Assembly: GCA_902537235.1 (NCBI GenBank)
Contig: CACBAO010000004.1
Span: 1 to 64,000 of the forward strand
From: an uncultured Alphaproteobacteria bacterium
GTDB taxonomy: Bacteria > Pseudomonadota > Alphaproteobacteria > Rhodobacterales > Rhodobacteraceae
Length of the DNA: 64,000 nt
Direction: 5' to 3'
The notes below the pieces were generated by a model. That model worked only from the letters and a program-made list of their open reading frames with translations. It had not been told where the DNA came from and did no database searches. Below are positions 62,373 to 64,000 of this stretch, in pieces. Position 1 is the stretch's first letter, and every line of letters begins with the position of its first letter. The translations under genes and the position numbers were made by a program.

Positions 62373-63314
62373 ATGAAAAGATCTATCAAAAATATTGTTC
62401 TTATAGCAGGTGGTGTAGGTGGTGCAAAATTAGCAGAAGGACTTAATTCTATAAAAGATATAGATCTTGCTATCATTGGCAACATTGCAGATGATGATGA
62501 GTTCCATGGGCTAAGGGTTTCTCCAGATATAGATACCTTAACGTATACACTTTCAGGAATGGTGAACCGAAAGCAAGGATGGGGAGTAAAAAATGACGAT
62601 TATAAGACGCTCTCAATGTTAAATCAATTAGGCGAAGAAACCTGGATGTCTTTAGGTGATCTCGACTTTGGTCTTCATATATATAGACAGCACAGACTTT
62701 TAAAAGATCATCGTCCGACAATTATTGCTAATGAGATCGCTAAAAAATTGGGTGTAACAGCAGATATAATCTTACCTACTGACGACAAGATTAGAACAGA
62801 GGTGCAAACCAAGTCGGGTTGGATATCATTTCAGGAATATTTTGTCAAAAAACGGTGTTCGCCGAAAATTATAAAACTAAAATACACCGGAATTAAATCA
62901 GCCAAAATCACCAAAGAGGCAGAAAAAGCACTCTTTAACGCTGAACTAATAATTATTGCTCCGTCAAATCCTTTAGTAAGTATAAAACCAATACTTGAAA
63001 TACCTGGGTTTAAATCGATAATTCAAAAAAATAATAAGAAGGTGATAGCAATAAGTCCGTTGATCCAAGGAAAGGCTTTAAAAGGTCCTGCATCAAAAAT
63101 GCTTAAACAATTAGGTTTCAAGCCAAATTCTTTTTCTTGTATGCAGTTCTATAAAGATATTTGCAAATCATTTATTCTCGATAGGTCCGATATAGGCTTA
63201 GAGAAACAATTTATTTCACTAAATCAAACACCTATATTTACCAACACTCTGATGACCTCTATAGGAGACAAGAGACGGCTGGCTAACTTCATAATCAATC
63301 AACCTATTGATTGA
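62373..63314 (+). CDS. cofD: 2-phospho-L-lactate transferase (F420 biosynthesis)
   Basis: 313 aa from the ATG at 62373; a TTG at 62355 would add six residues. Transfers the phospho-lactyl or phosphoenolpyruvyl moiety from its GDP carrier to Fo. Motifs IVLIAGGVGGAKLAEGL, NIADDDEFHGLRVSPDIDTLTYTLSG, GWGVKNDD, WMSLGDLDFGLHIYR, and IIIAPSNPLVSIKPIL. Full length. cofE follows 94 bp downstream on the same strand. Confidence 0.95.
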   Translation: MKRSIKNIVLIAGGVGGAKLAEGLNSIKDIDLAIIGNIADDDEFHGLRVSPDIDTLTYTLSGMVNRKQGWGVKNDDYKTLSMLNQLGEETWMSLGDLDFGLHIYRQHRLLKDHRPTIIANEIAKKLGVTADIILPTDDKIRTEVQTKSGWISFQEYFVKKRCSPKIIKLKYTGIKSAKITKEAEKALFNAELIIIAPSNPLVSIKPILEIPGFKSIIQKNNKKVIAISPLIQGKALKGPASKMLKQLGFKPNSFSCMQFYKDICKSFILDRSDIGLEKQFISLNQTPIFTNTLMTSIGDKRRLANFIINQPID

Positions 63315-63408
63315 TCTTTTAAAAGACTTTAGAACTTTTTAAAAAAATTAATTATAGATCGTGATCTATAACTAGTATTATCGCAGATTAAGGTAGCTAT
63401 TGAAGAAA

Positions 63409-64000
63409 ATGTCAAATTCAACGTTAAATTTAAATGTAATTCCGCATATCCCTGACATTGATAACGGTGATGACATTAGTGACATTCTAATTTCTGCTCT
63501 CAACAAATCATCTATATGTCTTAAAGAATTTGACGTTATTTGTATAGCACATAAAATATTTTCAAAAGCTGAAGGATGTATAATAAATTTAAAAGAAGTT
63601 TCTCCCTCCAAAAAAGCAATCGAACTCGGAAAAAGCCTTAGCAAGGACCCAAGAAAAGTCGAAGTCGTATTACAAGAAAGTAATAATATTATTCGCTCTT
63701 TTAAAAGAGCGGAACAAAATGAAGGAACTCTCATTTGTCAGCATAAACTTGGATTTATCTGCGCTAATGCAGGGGTTGACGAGTCCAATGTTGCAGAGCA
63801 GGAAACTGTAGTAACCGTTCCAAAAAATCCTGACCTTAGTGTGCAAGTTTTAAGAGATAAACTAAAAAATTACTTTGACTTGGAGAATTTGGGGATAGTT
63901 ATGAGTGATACCTTTGGAAGGCCATGGAGGATTGGACAGGTCAATGTCGCTATTGGTGTCGCAGGAATACCAGCAACAAAAAAAGAGCAGGGAACTACAG
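63409..64000 (+). CDS. cofE: F420-0:gamma-glutamyl ligase (3' end off window)
   Basis: Adds glutamate to F420-0 with GTP. The frame from ATG 63409 stays open to the window edge (197 codons plus one base). Motifs VICIAHKIFSKAEGCI, EVVLQESNNIIR, LGFICANAGVDESNV and SDTFGRPWRIGQVNVAIGVAG. Spaced 94 bp after cofD; no terminator is seen, so the pair is probably one operon. Confidence 0.93.
   Translation, partial: MSNSTLNLNVIPHIPDIDNGDDISDILISALNKSSICLKEFDVICIAHKIFSKAEGCIINLKEVSPSKKAIELGKSLSKDPRKVEVVLQESNNIIRSFKRAEQNEGTLICQHKLGFICANAGVDESNVAEQETVVTVPKNPDLSVQVLRDKLKNYFDLENLGIVMSDTFGRPWRIGQVNVAIGVAGIPATKKEQGTT

Overview
The window looks like a piece of chromosome from an AT-rich alphaproteobacterium, most likely a free-living marine heterotroph. 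This is inferred from gene content, not from a marker gene: a dacA-tmk-holB-tatD-MBL hydrolase cluster, a Pcs-type phosphatidylcholine synthase, class III adenylate cyclases with TPR tails, pseudoazurin, and cofD/cofE for coenzyme F420. Genes are densely packed with frequent 1-8 nt overlaps and several likely TTG starts. No rRNA, complete tRNA, IS element, prophage gene or CRISPR array is visible.

Layout. 1-4400: two paralogous adenylate cyclases diverge from a 648-bp spacer. The spacer holds a 3' tRNA remnant (tRNA-Asn-like), short direct repeats and a perfect palindrome, and looks like the scar or right end of an integrated element. 4400-16770: a catabolic and amino-acid region with two Rieske oxygenases, an NrtR-like Nudix regulator with its own palindrome, nitronate monooxygenase, PepT, a ureohydrolase, PhzF, kynureninase and exporters. 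16770-31000: amidohydrolase, two paralogous two-domain sulfurtransferases, a loop-less MotA-like protein, an ABC1/UbiB kinase, epoxide-hydrolase-like and D-threonine-aldolase-like enzymes, a ring-cleavage hydratase, GST, quinone oxidoreductase, an M20 hydrolase and a SulP transporter. 31000-45000: an isolated short flagellin; a four-gene set that looks like heterocycle or aromatic degradation (hydratase, ATC-hydrolase-like, membrane alpha/beta hydrolase, FAD monooxygenase); a stand-alone PD-(D/E)XK protein; and an OYE, P450, thiolase and acyl-CoA ligase group. 45000-50400: housekeeping cluster. 50400-62400: Sel1/TPR proteins, SDR, aminotransferase, long HPF, threonine ammonia-lyase, Pcs, pseudoazurin, a Zn deaminase and pobA, thioesterase and an SMR transporter. 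62370-64000: cofD and the start of cofE.

How the genes work together: most accessory genes are oxygenases, hydratases, CoA ligase/thiolase, GSTs and transporters, which fits a generalist oxidising many small aromatic and nitrogenous compounds.

The most unusual element found by eye is a 26-codon gene at 60638-60718 (minus). It has an essentially perfect Shine-Dalgarno and a promoter-like sequence, and is followed by a strong intrinsic terminator directly in front of pobA. It could be a highly expressed micropeptide, an attenuation leader for pobA, or both. Palindromes 2 bp upstream of the NrtR-like gene and 65 bp upstream of cofD are candidate operators. All family calls come from reading motifs; no database search was run.
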